In this document: positions 1 through 5,382 of the stretch, piece by piece
How the letters are laid out: each line of letters opens with the position of its first letter
How positions within the stretch are numbered: position 1 is the first letter of the stretch
Assembly: GCA_012837655.1 (NCBI GenBank)
Contig: DUQT01000268.1
Location: 1 to 5,382, forward strand
DNA: 5,382 bases
Reading direction: 5' to 3'
Origin: Actinomyces sp.
Lineage (GTDB): Bacteria; Actinomycetota; Actinomycetes; Actinomycetales; Actinomycetaceae
Notes under the pieces: model-generated
Told to the model about the DNA's origin: nothing
Seen by the model: the letters and a program-made list of their open reading frames with translations, nothing else
The model's database searches: none
Position numbers and translations under genes: made by a program

Positions 1-1934
1 GCCGCGTAATCTACGTTGGTAAGGCAAAAAATCTGCGCAACCGGCTGACCAGCTACTTTCAGGATCCCGCGAACCTGCATCCGCGCACGCAACAAATGGT
101 TTTCGCCGCGTCATCCGTGCAGTGGACCGTTGTTGCAAACGAGGTCGAGGCTCTGACTCTGGAATACTCCTGGATCAAGCAGTACGACCCGCGCTTCAAC
201 GTCATGTATCGCGACGACAAGTCGTACCCATACCTGGCGGTTTCAATGGGGGAGGAGATTCCCCGCATGCAAATCATGCGCGGCGCCCGGAAGAAAGGTG
301 TCCGTTACTTCGGCCCGTACTCTCACGTTTGGGCAATCCGTGAAACCGTAGATCAGCTCCAAAAAGTGTTCCCCGTGCGCACGTGCTCGCAGGGCGTTCT
401 TCGACGCGCACAAAGCCAAGGCCGCCCCTGCCTACTTGGCTACATTGAACGCTGCTCCGCGCCCTGCGTTGGCAAGATCTCCATCGAAGACCACTACAAG
501 CTCGCCGAACAGCTAACCCAGTTCATGTCCGGCAAAGTCGGCCCATATATTCGCGATCTTCGCACCCAAATGAAGGAGGCCGCAGCTGAGCTCGACTTTG
601 AACGAGCGGCCAAACTTCGCGACAGTCTGGCCGCAATCGACAAGGTACTGGAGCAAAACACAGTCGTACTTGACGATGGCACTGACGCGGACGTGTTCGC
701 CCAGGTCGTCGATGAACTTGAAGCCGCCGTCCAGGTTTTCCACGTCCGCGGTGGCCGTATTCGCGGTGTGCGCGGCTGGGTAGTTGATCGGCCCGGTGAC
801 GCCACCGAGGCTGACCTCATGCAAAAACTCCTGCAGCAGGTTTATTCAGAAGCCGCTGAAGTCGATCAAACGGCCCGCGAACTAGAAGACGCAGTCTCTG
901 TTGACGATGTTGAGCACGCACCGACCTCCGCAATTCCACGCGAAGTCCTAGTTTCGACGCTGCCCTCCGATGTAAAGGCTGTGCGTCAGTGGCTGGAACA
1001 GATGCGAGGATCGAAGGTATCTCTGCGAGTCCCACAGCGCGGTGACAAACGCGCCCTTATGGAGACAGTCACGAATAACGCTCAACACGCGCTGCGCTTA
1101 CACAAGACGCGTCGCGCGGGCGACCTAACGCAACGGTCCCAAGCCCTAGAAGAGCTGGCCGAATACCTGGATCTACCTTCCGCGCCCCTGCGCATGGAGT
1201 GCTACGACGTCTCCCACACAATGGGCACAAACCAGGTCGCCTCAATGGTTGTTTTCGAAGACGGCGCGCCACGCAAATCCGACTACCGTCACTTCACGAT
1301 CCGCGGCGAACACGGCGACGGCGCAACAGACGACACGGCCGCCATGCGCGAAGTCCTGACCCGTCGTTTCAAGCGCCTACTTGCAGAAGAAGCGGGTCGC
1401 GAAGGATATGACGAGGACGGAATTGCGCTCGCCTCCGGCCCCGTGGATCCAAACACTGGCCGACCCCGCCGATTCTCGTATCGGCCGGACCTGGTCGTGG
1501 TTGATGGAGGTCTCCCGCAGGTAAACGCGGCCGCTGACACTCTCGAGGAACTCGGCGTCGACATAGCGGTCGTTGGCCTAGCAAAACGACTTGAAGAAGT
1601 GTGGATTCCTGGCGACCACTACCCGGTCATCCTGCCAAGAACCTCGCCTGGGCTATACCTGCTGCAGCATCTGCGCGACGAGTCGCACCGCTTCGCGATC
1701 TCGCACCACCGGAAGAAGCGCGGCAAGTCCATGACCCGGTCCATCCTGGATGATATTCCCGGACTTGGACCTGCACGCCAGCACGCCCTCCTGAAAGAAT
1801 TTAAATCTGTAAAGAAAATTCGACATGCAAGTATCGACGAACTGACGACGGTCGAGGGGGTTGGGCCTGCGCTTGCGAAGTCGATTTTCGACTTCTTCCA
1901 TCCCGGCGAAGGCGATGATCAGGCGGCGAAGTGA
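1..1934 (+). CDS. uvrC: UvrABC system protein C, excinuclease subunit (5' end missing)
   Basis: UvrC makes both incisions around a DNA lesion after UvrA and UvrB have marked it (cytoplasmic nucleotide excision repair). The frame is already open at base 3 and runs 643 codons to TGA at 1932-1934. By comparison with E. coli UvrC, about 30 N-terminal residues lie left of the window. Domains, in visible-residue numbers: GIY-YIG 3'-nuclease remnant (VIYVGKAKNLRNRL) at 2-15; four cysteines at 128, 143, 151 and 155 (C-x14-C-x7-C-x3-C), matching the family's iron-sulfur ligands; UVR UvrB-binding motif (AAELDFERAAKLRDSL) at about 193-208; RNase H-like 5' nuclease with candidate catalytic Asp402 (CYDVSH), Asp501 (VVVDGG) and His562 (DESHRFA); tandem helix-hairpin-helix (IPGLGPA, VEGVGPA) at 581-634. 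The DPNTGRPRRF insertion before Asp501 is typical of actinobacteria. An internal ATG at 96 is not the start, because the nuclease motif lies upstream of it. All catalytic motifs seen are intact. Identification is very secure. Confidence 0.98.
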   Translation, partial: RVIYVGKAKNLRNRLTSYFQDPANLHPRTQQMVFAASSVQWTVVANEVEALTLEYSWIKQYDPRFNVMYRDDKSYPYLAVSMGEEIPRMQIMRGARKKGVRYFGPYSHVWAIRETVDQLQKVFPVRTCSQGVLRRAQSQGRPCLLGYIERCSAPCVGKISIEDHYKLAEQLTQFMSGKVGPYIRDLRTQMKEAAAELDFERAAKLRDSLAAIDKVLEQNTVVLDDGTDADVFAQVVDELEAAVQVFHVRGGRIRGVRGWVVDRPGDATEADLMQKLLQQVYSEAAEVDQTARELEDAVSVDDVEHAPTSAIPREVLVSTLPSDVKAVRQWLEQMRGSKVSLRVPQRGDKRALMETVTNNAQHALRLHKTRRAGDLTQRSQALEELAEYLDLPSAPLRMECYDVSHTMGTNQVASMVVFEDGAPRKSDYRHFTIRGEHGDGATDDTAAMREVLTRRFKRLLAEEAGREGYDEDGIALASGPVDPNTGRPRRFSYRPDLVVVDGGLPQVNAAADTLEELGVDIAVVGLAKRLEEVWIPGDHYPVILPRTSPGLYLLQHLRDESHRFAISHHRKKRGKSMTRSILDDIPGLGPARQHALLKEFKSVKKIRHASIDELTTVEGVGPALAKSIFDFFHPGEGDDQAAK

Positions 1935-1958
1935 CCCGAATGCTGGCACACTAGAGAT

Positions 1959-2921
1959 ATGACTGACGACACTGCTGAACCCGTCGAAAACAACGATAAT
2001 CCTCCCACGGTCCCGGCTGGGATCCCGATCCTGGATCAAATGTCGCGCCTACCAAAGGCAAGCGACCCCGAAATGATCATCATCACCGGCATGTCCGGTG
2101 CGGGACGTACGCGCGCATCGATGGCGCTTGAGGACCTCGACTGGTATGTAGTCGACAACCTCCCACCAACGCTACTGCCGGCACTCGCTGGAATGATGAC
2201 TTCCGACGGCACGGGCGTGCACAGGCTCGGCGCCGTTGTGGATGTACGGTCGCGTGAATTTTTCCATGACCTCGAGGACGTTCTTGCCAAACTAAATGAA
2301 GAGAACATCGCATACCGCGTTGTGTTCCTCGATGCGGATGAGGCCGTTCTTGTGCGTCGCTACGAGTCAAACAGGCGACCGCACCCGCTGCAGGGAGACG
2401 GACGGATCTTGGACGGCATTAGGCGCGAGCGGGAACTGCTTGCCCCGTTGCGTGCTCGTGCGGACGAGATCATTGACACCACGAACATGAGCGTGCACGA
2501 CCTCAGCCGTCACATGCGTGACGTGGTTGCGGACGCGAAGGATCTTCCGCTAAAGCTGACCGTCATGTCTTTTGGGTTCAAGTACGGTCTGCCGCTAGAC
2601 GCCGATCACGTGTTGGACGTGCGTTTCTTGAAGAATCCGTACTGGGTTTCTGAACTACGCCACCTAACAGGCCGCGATCAGCCCGTCGCAGAATACGTTT
2701 TGGGCCAACCTGGCGCGGAGGAGTTCGGCGTTAAGTACGCTAAACTTTTGGCGCCCATGATCCGCGGCTACCTGAATGAGTTGAAACCTTTCGTCACAAT
2801 TGCCGTAGGATGCACGGGTGGCAAACACCGTTCGGTTGCAATGGCCGAACTGATCGCAGCAACTTTGCGAGATGAAGATTTCCCTGTTCGAGTGATCCAC
2901 AGGGACTTGGGAAGGGAATAG
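1959..2921 (+). CDS. rapZ: RapZ/YvcJ family nucleotide-binding protein
   Basis: The family has an N-terminal P-loop and a C-terminal phosphofructokinase-like fold. In E. coli, RapZ senses glucosamine-6-phosphate and delivers the sRNA GlmZ for cleavage; in Gram-positives the homologue YvcJ hydrolyses nucleotides and its role is less clear. Visible here: Walker A GMSGAGRT at residues 44-51, with Arg in place of the usual Lys; VDNLPPTLLP at 65-74; VDVRSREFF at 94-102; FLDADEAVLVRRYESNRRPHP at 123-143; SFGFKYGLP at 204-212; and the C-terminal signature GCTGGKHRSV at 284-293. The chain ends HRDLGRE and lacks the basic tail used for RNA contact in E. coli, so GlmZ-like function should not be assumed. 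About 38 acidic, probably disordered residues precede the P-loop. The chosen ATG lacks a convincing Shine-Dalgarno; ATG at 2040 or 2073 is possible, and 2073 would give 282 residues, close to E. coli length. uvrC ends 24 nt upstream and yvcK starts 3 nt downstream. Confidence 0.95.
   Translation: MTDDTAEPVENNDNPPTVPAGIPILDQMSRLPKASDPEMIIITGMSGAGRTRASMALEDLDWYVVDNLPPTLLPALAGMMTSDGTGVHRLGAVVDVRSREFFHDLEDVLAKLNEENIAYRVVFLDADEAVLVRRYESNRRPHPLQGDGRILDGIRRERELLAPLRARADEIIDTTNMSVHDLSRHMRDVVADAKDLPLKLTVMSFGFKYGLPLDADHVLDVRFLKNPYWVSELRHLTGRDQPVAEYVLGQPGAEEFGVKYAKLLAPMIRGYLNELKPFVTIAVGCTGGKHRSVAMAELIAATLRDEDFPVRVIHRDLGRE
2911..2917 (+). promoter_or_regulatory. ribosome binding site of yvcK inside the rapZ 3' end
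   Basis: GAAGGGA lies 7 nt before the ATG at 2925 and within the last codons of rapZ (stop TAG 2919-2921). It supports the chosen yvcK start and suggests that ribosomes finishing rapZ can reinitiate on yvcK. Confidence 0.75.
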
Positions 2922-2924
2922 GTA

Positions 2925-3932
2925 ATGACGGGCCTTTTGGACTCTGATGGGTGGCCTCGGCGCGGCGCATCGGGTACACGAGTGGTCGCATTTGGAGGCG
3001 GTCACGGCCTATCAGCTACTTTGCGTGCCCTGAAGCATATCACCCACGAACTAACTGCGGTTGTAACCGTCGCTGACGACGGAGGGTCATCCGGTCGACT
3101 GCGCGCCGAAATGGACGTGCTTCCACCCGGTGACCTACGCATGGCGCTGGCCGCCCTCTGTGATGACACGGAGTGGGGCCTAACTTGGCGCGATGTTATG
3201 CAGCATCGGTTCAAGACCAAGGGAGAGCTCGACGACCACGCTTTAGGCAACCTGCTGATCGTGGGCCTGTGGCAACTCCTCGGCGATCAGATTGATGGTT
3301 TGGACTGGATAGCTCGACTTCTTGGAGCACACGGCCGCGTCCTCCCAATGGCGGATGTGCCATTAGAAATTGAAGCTGACCTGGAAACCAAGGACGGAAT
3401 TTCAACTGTTCGCGGCCAGTGCGAGGTCGCCACAGCACCCGGTATTGTGCACGACGTTCGCCTGATTCCCGAAAATCCCACCGTTCCCGCGGAGGTGCTA
3501 ACCGCGATCAGCGAGGCCGAGTGGGTCGTACTAGGACCCGGTTCCTGGTACACATCCGTGCTGCCGCACCTGCTGGTGCCGCAGCTGCACGACGCCCTCG
3601 TGTCAACGAACGCTCGACGCGCCCTGATTTTGAATCTCACAACGCAGGTAGGGGAGACAGACGAACTTTCGGCCGGCGACCACGTGCGCGTATTGGCAAA
3701 GCACGCTCCCGATCTGGCGCTGGACGTGGTTATCGCGGAACCGGCTATGGTGGATGATATTGGAGATCTCGAAGACGCCGCGCGCGATCTAGGTGCGCGC
3801 CTTCTTCTGCGTCAGGTTTCCATTGGAGGTACGCGCCCCCTGCATGATCCCCTCCGGCTTGCAGCAGCGCTAAGAGACGCTTTTGAAGGAGTCCTTGGCG
3901 AGGTCGGGCGCCCCGAAACTTGGCTCGCTTAG
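2925..3932 (+). CDS. yvcK: YvcK/GlmR (CuvA) family gluconeogenesis and cell-wall factor, CofD-like fold
   Basis: Family members bind UDP-GlcNAc. In B. subtilis GlmR stimulates GlmS and is needed for growth on gluconeogenic carbon; the mycobacterial homologue CuvA affects peptidoglycan synthesis and polar growth. The fold resembles the F420 enzyme CofD, but members of this branch are not considered lactyl transferases. Seen in the 335 residues: Rossmann-type glycine loop AFGGGHGLS at 22-30 (His where firmicutes usually have Thr, an actinobacterial trait), VTVADDGGSSGRLR at 47-60, PPGDLRMALAAL at 67-78, DDHALGNLLIVG at 103-114, and LGPGSWYTSVLPHLLV at 203-218. No signal peptide or membrane segment is visible, so it is cytoplasmic. 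Start: ATG 2925 has a good ribosome site, GAAGGGA at 2911-2917, which overlaps the end of rapZ. The 3-nt gap after rapZ argues for co-translation and one transcript. Length is normal for the family. Family assignment is secure; the role in this organism is inferred. Confidence 0.95.
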   Translation: MTGLLDSDGWPRRGASGTRVVAFGGGHGLSATLRALKHITHELTAVVTVADDGGSSGRLRAEMDVLPPGDLRMALAALCDDTEWGLTWRDVMQHRFKTKGELDDHALGNLLIVGLWQLLGDQIDGLDWIARLLGAHGRVLPMADVPLEIEADLETKDGISTVRGQCEVATAPGIVHDVRLIPENPTVPAEVLTAISEAEWVVLGPGSWYTSVLPHLLVPQLHDALVSTNARRALILNLTTQVGETDELSAGDHVRVLAKHAPDLALDVVIAEPAMVDDIGDLEDAARDLGARLLLRQVSIGGTRPLHDPLRLAAALRDAFEGVLGEVGRPETWLA

Positions 3933-3971
3933 AAGGCAGTGTTTTCGAACATTTGCGTTTTGCGCTGAATT

Positions 3972-3977
3972 GGAAGG
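3972..3977 (+). promoter_or_regulatory. ribosome binding site of whiA
   Basis: GGAAGG lies unusually close, only 3 nt before ATG 3981. The frame is closed upstream by TGA at 3966-3968, so ATG 3981 is the first standard start codon after that stop. The encoded MSLTLSLKEEL matches the usual WhiA N-terminus, so the start is sound despite the tight spacing. Confidence 0.65.
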
Positions 3978-3980
3978 TTT

Positions 3981-4961
3981 ATGTCACTCACTTTGTCACT
4001 GAAGGAAGAGCTGGTCACCCAGCGGGTCTCGACAGTATCCGAAATGGCCGCCGAGGTCGCCGCACTCTTGCGCTTTTCGGGTGGCCTGCACCTGGTATCC
4101 GGGCGAATTATTATCGAGGCCGAAGTTGACCTTCCCGCAACCGCAGCCCGGTTGCGCGCATTCCTGGCAAAGCTGTACTCAGTGAACTCCTCAGTCGTGA
4201 TCGTCTCCGGCGGTGCCCTGAAGAAGGGCGACCGTTACGTCGTTCGCGTCGTCGAGCGCGCTGACCACCTTGCGCGCATGACCGGCCTCATTGATGGAAG
4301 GGGACGTCCCGTTCGGGGACTGCCTCCACAGATCGTTTCTTCTGGGGATGCCGAGGCCGTGGCTGCGTGGCGCGGTGCGTTCTTGGCGCGCGGCTCTTTG
4401 ATGGAACCCGGTCGGTCTTCCGCGATGGAGATTACATCGCCCGGCCCCGAGGCGGCGCTAGCGATGGCTGGGTGTGCCCGCCGGATGGGTGCGAATGCGC
4501 GCGTGCGGGAGGTGCGTGGGGCACACCGCGTCGTAGTGCGCGATGCGGAAGCTATCAGTTCCATCTTGAAGGAACTCAACGCTCCGGAAACCATGGAGGT
4601 TTGGCACAAGCGGCGCGAGCGTCGAGAGGCCCGCGGAAGCGCAAACCGGTTGGCTAACTTTGACGATGCAAACCTGCGTCGATCCGCACGGGCGGCTGTC
4701 GTTGCAAGTGCGCGGGTAAAGCGTGCCTTTGAGATCCTGGATGACGAAATCCCAGACCACCTTCGCGAGGCCGGCGAGCTACGCGTGAAGCACGGCGAAG
4801 CTTCCCTGGAGGAGCTCGGCAAACTCGCAAGCCCACCGCTCACTAAGGACGCGATTGCCGGTCGGATTCGCCGCCTACTTGCTATAGCTGACAAGAAGGC
4901 CCACGAAGAGGGGATTCCCGACACCGAGGCCGACCTGACGACCGACATGCTCGAAAACTGA
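3981..4961 (+). CDS. whiA: WhiA, LAGLIDADG-fold DNA-binding regulator
   Basis: WhiA is a transcription factor of Gram-positives. In Streptomyces it acts with WhiB on GACAC-containing promoters to trigger sporulation septation; in B. subtilis it affects division and chromosome segregation. The protein pairs a degenerate homing-endonuclease fold, without nuclease activity, with a C-terminal helix-turn-helix. Seen in 326 residues: KEELVTQ at 8-14, LLRFSGGLHLVSGRIIIEAE at 29-48, TGLIDGRGRPVRGLPPQIV at 101-119, LAGLIDADG-like helix WRGAFLARGSL at 130-140, PGPEAALAMAG at 154-164, ANRLANFDDANLRRSARAA at 221-239, then the helix-turn-helix region from about 270 to 305 (ASLEELGKL, LTKDAIAGRIRRLL). The C-terminus GIPDTEADLTTDMLEN closely resembles mycobacterial WhiA. 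Length is normal. It follows yvcK by 48 nt, so it may be co-transcribed or have its own promoter; I saw no GACAC in that gap, so autoregulation through that motif is not supported here. Identification is very secure. Confidence 0.97.
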   Translation: MSLTLSLKEELVTQRVSTVSEMAAEVAALLRFSGGLHLVSGRIIIEAEVDLPATAARLRAFLAKLYSVNSSVVIVSGGALKKGDRYVVRVVERADHLARMTGLIDGRGRPVRGLPPQIVSSGDAEAVAAWRGAFLARGSLMEPGRSSAMEITSPGPEAALAMAGCARRMGANARVREVRGAHRVVVRDAEAISSILKELNAPETMEVWHKRRERREARGSANRLANFDDANLRRSARAAVVASARVKRAFEILDDEIPDHLREAGELRVKHGEASLEELGKLASPPLTKDAIAGRIRRLLAIADKKAHEEGIPDTEADLTTDMLEN

Positions 4962-4987
4962 GCGGGCACTACTTCCGATCGGTACTG

Positions 4988-5119
4988 CACTTGCCGGTGG
5001 GCTCGTTACTACCTGCAAGTGAATCCTCTGTTACTTGCAAGTGGTTTCGTTACGGCCTGCAAGTGGTTTCGTTGCTACTTGCAACTGGTTTTGTTGCTAC
5101 CTGTAAGTGGATTCGTTGT
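4988..5119. repeat. 22-bp tandem repeat array, six units, exact period
   Basis: Six units start at 4988, 5010, 5032, 5054, 5076 and 5098, with no insertion or deletion between them. The majority unit starts TACTTGCAAGTGG and continues TTTCGTTGC. By hand count the units match it at about 16, 15, 21, 19, 20 and 18 of 22 positions, so the inner copies are best preserved and the left outer ones most diverged. Each unit is centred on a full or imperfect dyad; in the third it is the perfect 10-bp palindrome ACTTGCAAGT (5033-5042). There are no unique spacers, so this is not a CRISPR array. The array begins 27 nt after the whiA stop codon. Function is unknown: iterated protein-binding sites, a structured 3' UTR, or a simple minisatellite are all possible. 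Confidence 0.9.
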
Positions 5120-5201
5120 TGCCCATGAAATCGCACAGTCAAGCTGAGAGCTGAACCACAGGAACGCGCGCAAGTTCAACGAAATAGCGAAAATACTTAC
5201 A

Positions 5202-5237
5202 AATTCCTTGGCCTAATCTTTGAAAATCCAAAGAATT
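5202..5237. repeat. imperfect inverted repeat in the AT-rich zone
   Basis: AATTCCTTGG (5202-5211) and CCAAAGAATT (5228-5237) are inverted copies matching at 9 of 10 positions, 16 nt apart. The right arm also takes part in a second, shorter stem: TCTTTG (5217-5222) with CAAAGA (5229-5234) around a 6-nt loop. The two foldings are mutually exclusive. It could be an operator or a leader structure, or chance in AT-rich DNA. Confidence 0.45.
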
Positions 5238-5248
5238 CGTTAATAAAT
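5220..5248 (+). promoter_or_regulatory. possible housekeeping-type promoter for a gene beyond the right edge
   Basis: TTGAAA (5220-5225) and ATAAAT (5243-5248) are separated by 17 nt and lie in the most AT-rich part of the window. The -35 element is close to consensus TTGACA; the -10 is poor, and the overlapping TTAATA gives a too-short spacer. A transcript from here would begin near 5255 and need a leader over 120 nt long before any gene outside the window. This is a weak call. Confidence 0.22.
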
Positions 5249-5312
5249 CGTAATCTGGGTCCTCCGAACCTGCTAAATGTCGTCAGACAGTGTAAATTTA
5301 GAAGTGCTGGAA

Positions 5313-5328
5313 CCGCAGAACACTGCGG
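5313..5328. other. GC-rich perfect hairpin with 4-nt loop
   Basis: CCGCAG (5313-5318), loop AACA, then CTGCGG (5323-5328): a perfect 6-bp stem. On neither strand is it followed by a run of T, so it is not a standard intrinsic terminator. It could be part of a leader RNA of the downstream gene or a chance palindrome. Confidence 0.45.
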
Positions 5329-5382
5329 ACTGCGCGCCATCTTAGAGGGGCTCGCAGTTTCATCAGACGACAATGCGCCTAA

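Larger units (their letters stand above)
4962..5382. other. 421-nt region without a convincing gene, downstream of whiA
   Basis: From left to right it holds a short spacer with an 8-bp palindrome (CCGATCGG, 4975-4982), the 22-bp tandem array (4988-5119), a featureless stretch to about 5184, an AT-rich zone (roughly one third G+C between 5185 and 5260 by hand count, far below the genes), and a GC-rich hairpin at 5313-5328. There is no hairpin followed by a T-run, so no intrinsic terminator for the whiA operon can be called. A minus-strand frame open from the right edge to TAA at 5197-5199 and a 22-codon plus-strand ATG frame (5277-5345) exist, but neither looks like a gene. The low G+C in the right half fits a promoter region for a gene beyond the window. 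Confidence 0.7.

Noticed and set aside
513..824. Minus-strand frames of about 100 codons inside uvrC
   Set aside because: They overlap an intact conserved gene, show no family motif and no ribosome site.
1952..1958. TAGAGAT as a -10 box for rapZ
   Set aside because: It would place the transcription start a few bases inside the annotated rapZ start, and no -35 element is found at proper spacing.
3933..3980. Separate whiA promoter or WhiA autoregulatory site
   Set aside because: The 48-nt gap shows no convincing -35/-10 pair and no GACAC motif. Occurrences of GACAC that I saw in the window are inside coding sequence.
4235..4990. 251-codon minus-strand open frame opposite whiA
   Set aside because: It begins at a GTG without a ribosome site and has a Ser/Arg/Ala-rich composition typical of an antisense shadow of a GC-rich gene. 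It overlaps a clearly real whiA.
4960..5004. Possible terminator from GAGC/GCTC and GGCA/TGCC arms after whiA
   Set aside because: The arms are short, interrupted and far apart, no T-run follows, and the right arm lies inside the first repeat unit.
4988..5119. CRISPR array
   Set aside because: Units abut directly at 22 nt with no unique spacers, and no cas gene is in the window.
5277..5345. 22-codon ATG frame (MSSDSVNLEVLEPQ...) as a leader peptide
   Set aside because: There is no Shine-Dalgarno upstream, no run of regulatory codons, and a frame of this length is expected by chance. It also runs through the 5313-5328 hairpin.

Overview
The window is a stretch of chromosomal housekeeping DNA that most likely comes from a moderately GC-rich actinobacterium. 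Protein features of the Actinomycetaceae and their relatives fit best, but I cannot fix the genus. The lineage call rests on four points. The gene order uvrC-rapZ-yvcK-whiA is the classic actinobacterial order. WhiA closely resembles what I remember of the mycobacterial protein. YvcK has GGGHG rather than GGGTG in its first glycine loop. UvrC carries an actinobacterial-type insertion (DPNTGRPRRF) just before its second catalytic aspartate.

Layout: positions 1-1934 hold uvrC, cut at the 5' end inside the GIY-YIG nuclease domain. A 24-nt gap precedes rapZ (1959-2921), 3 nt separate it from yvcK/glmR (2925-3932), and 48 nt precede whiA (3981-4961). All four genes point right and form a probable operon. 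The last 421 nt (4962-5382) contain no convincing gene. This tail holds an exact 22-bp-period tandem array of six units (4988-5119), an AT-rich stretch with inverted repeats and a possible promoter (about 5185-5300), and a compact GC-rich hairpin (5313-5328). It may be the 3' flank of whiA plus the upstream region of the next gene, beyond the right edge.

How the genes fit together: UvrC is the dual-incision nuclease of nucleotide excision repair and is probably linked to the other three by conserved position rather than by function. RapZ and YvcK/GlmR are both known, in other bacteria, to tie the UDP-GlcNAc / glucosamine-6-phosphate supply to envelope synthesis. WhiA is a DNA-binding regulator of division and sporulation genes in actinobacteria. 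The trio therefore looks like a growth and envelope control module. I found no mobile element, CRISPR array, RNA gene or evident new defence system. The one feature I cannot explain is the phased 22-bp array behind whiA.
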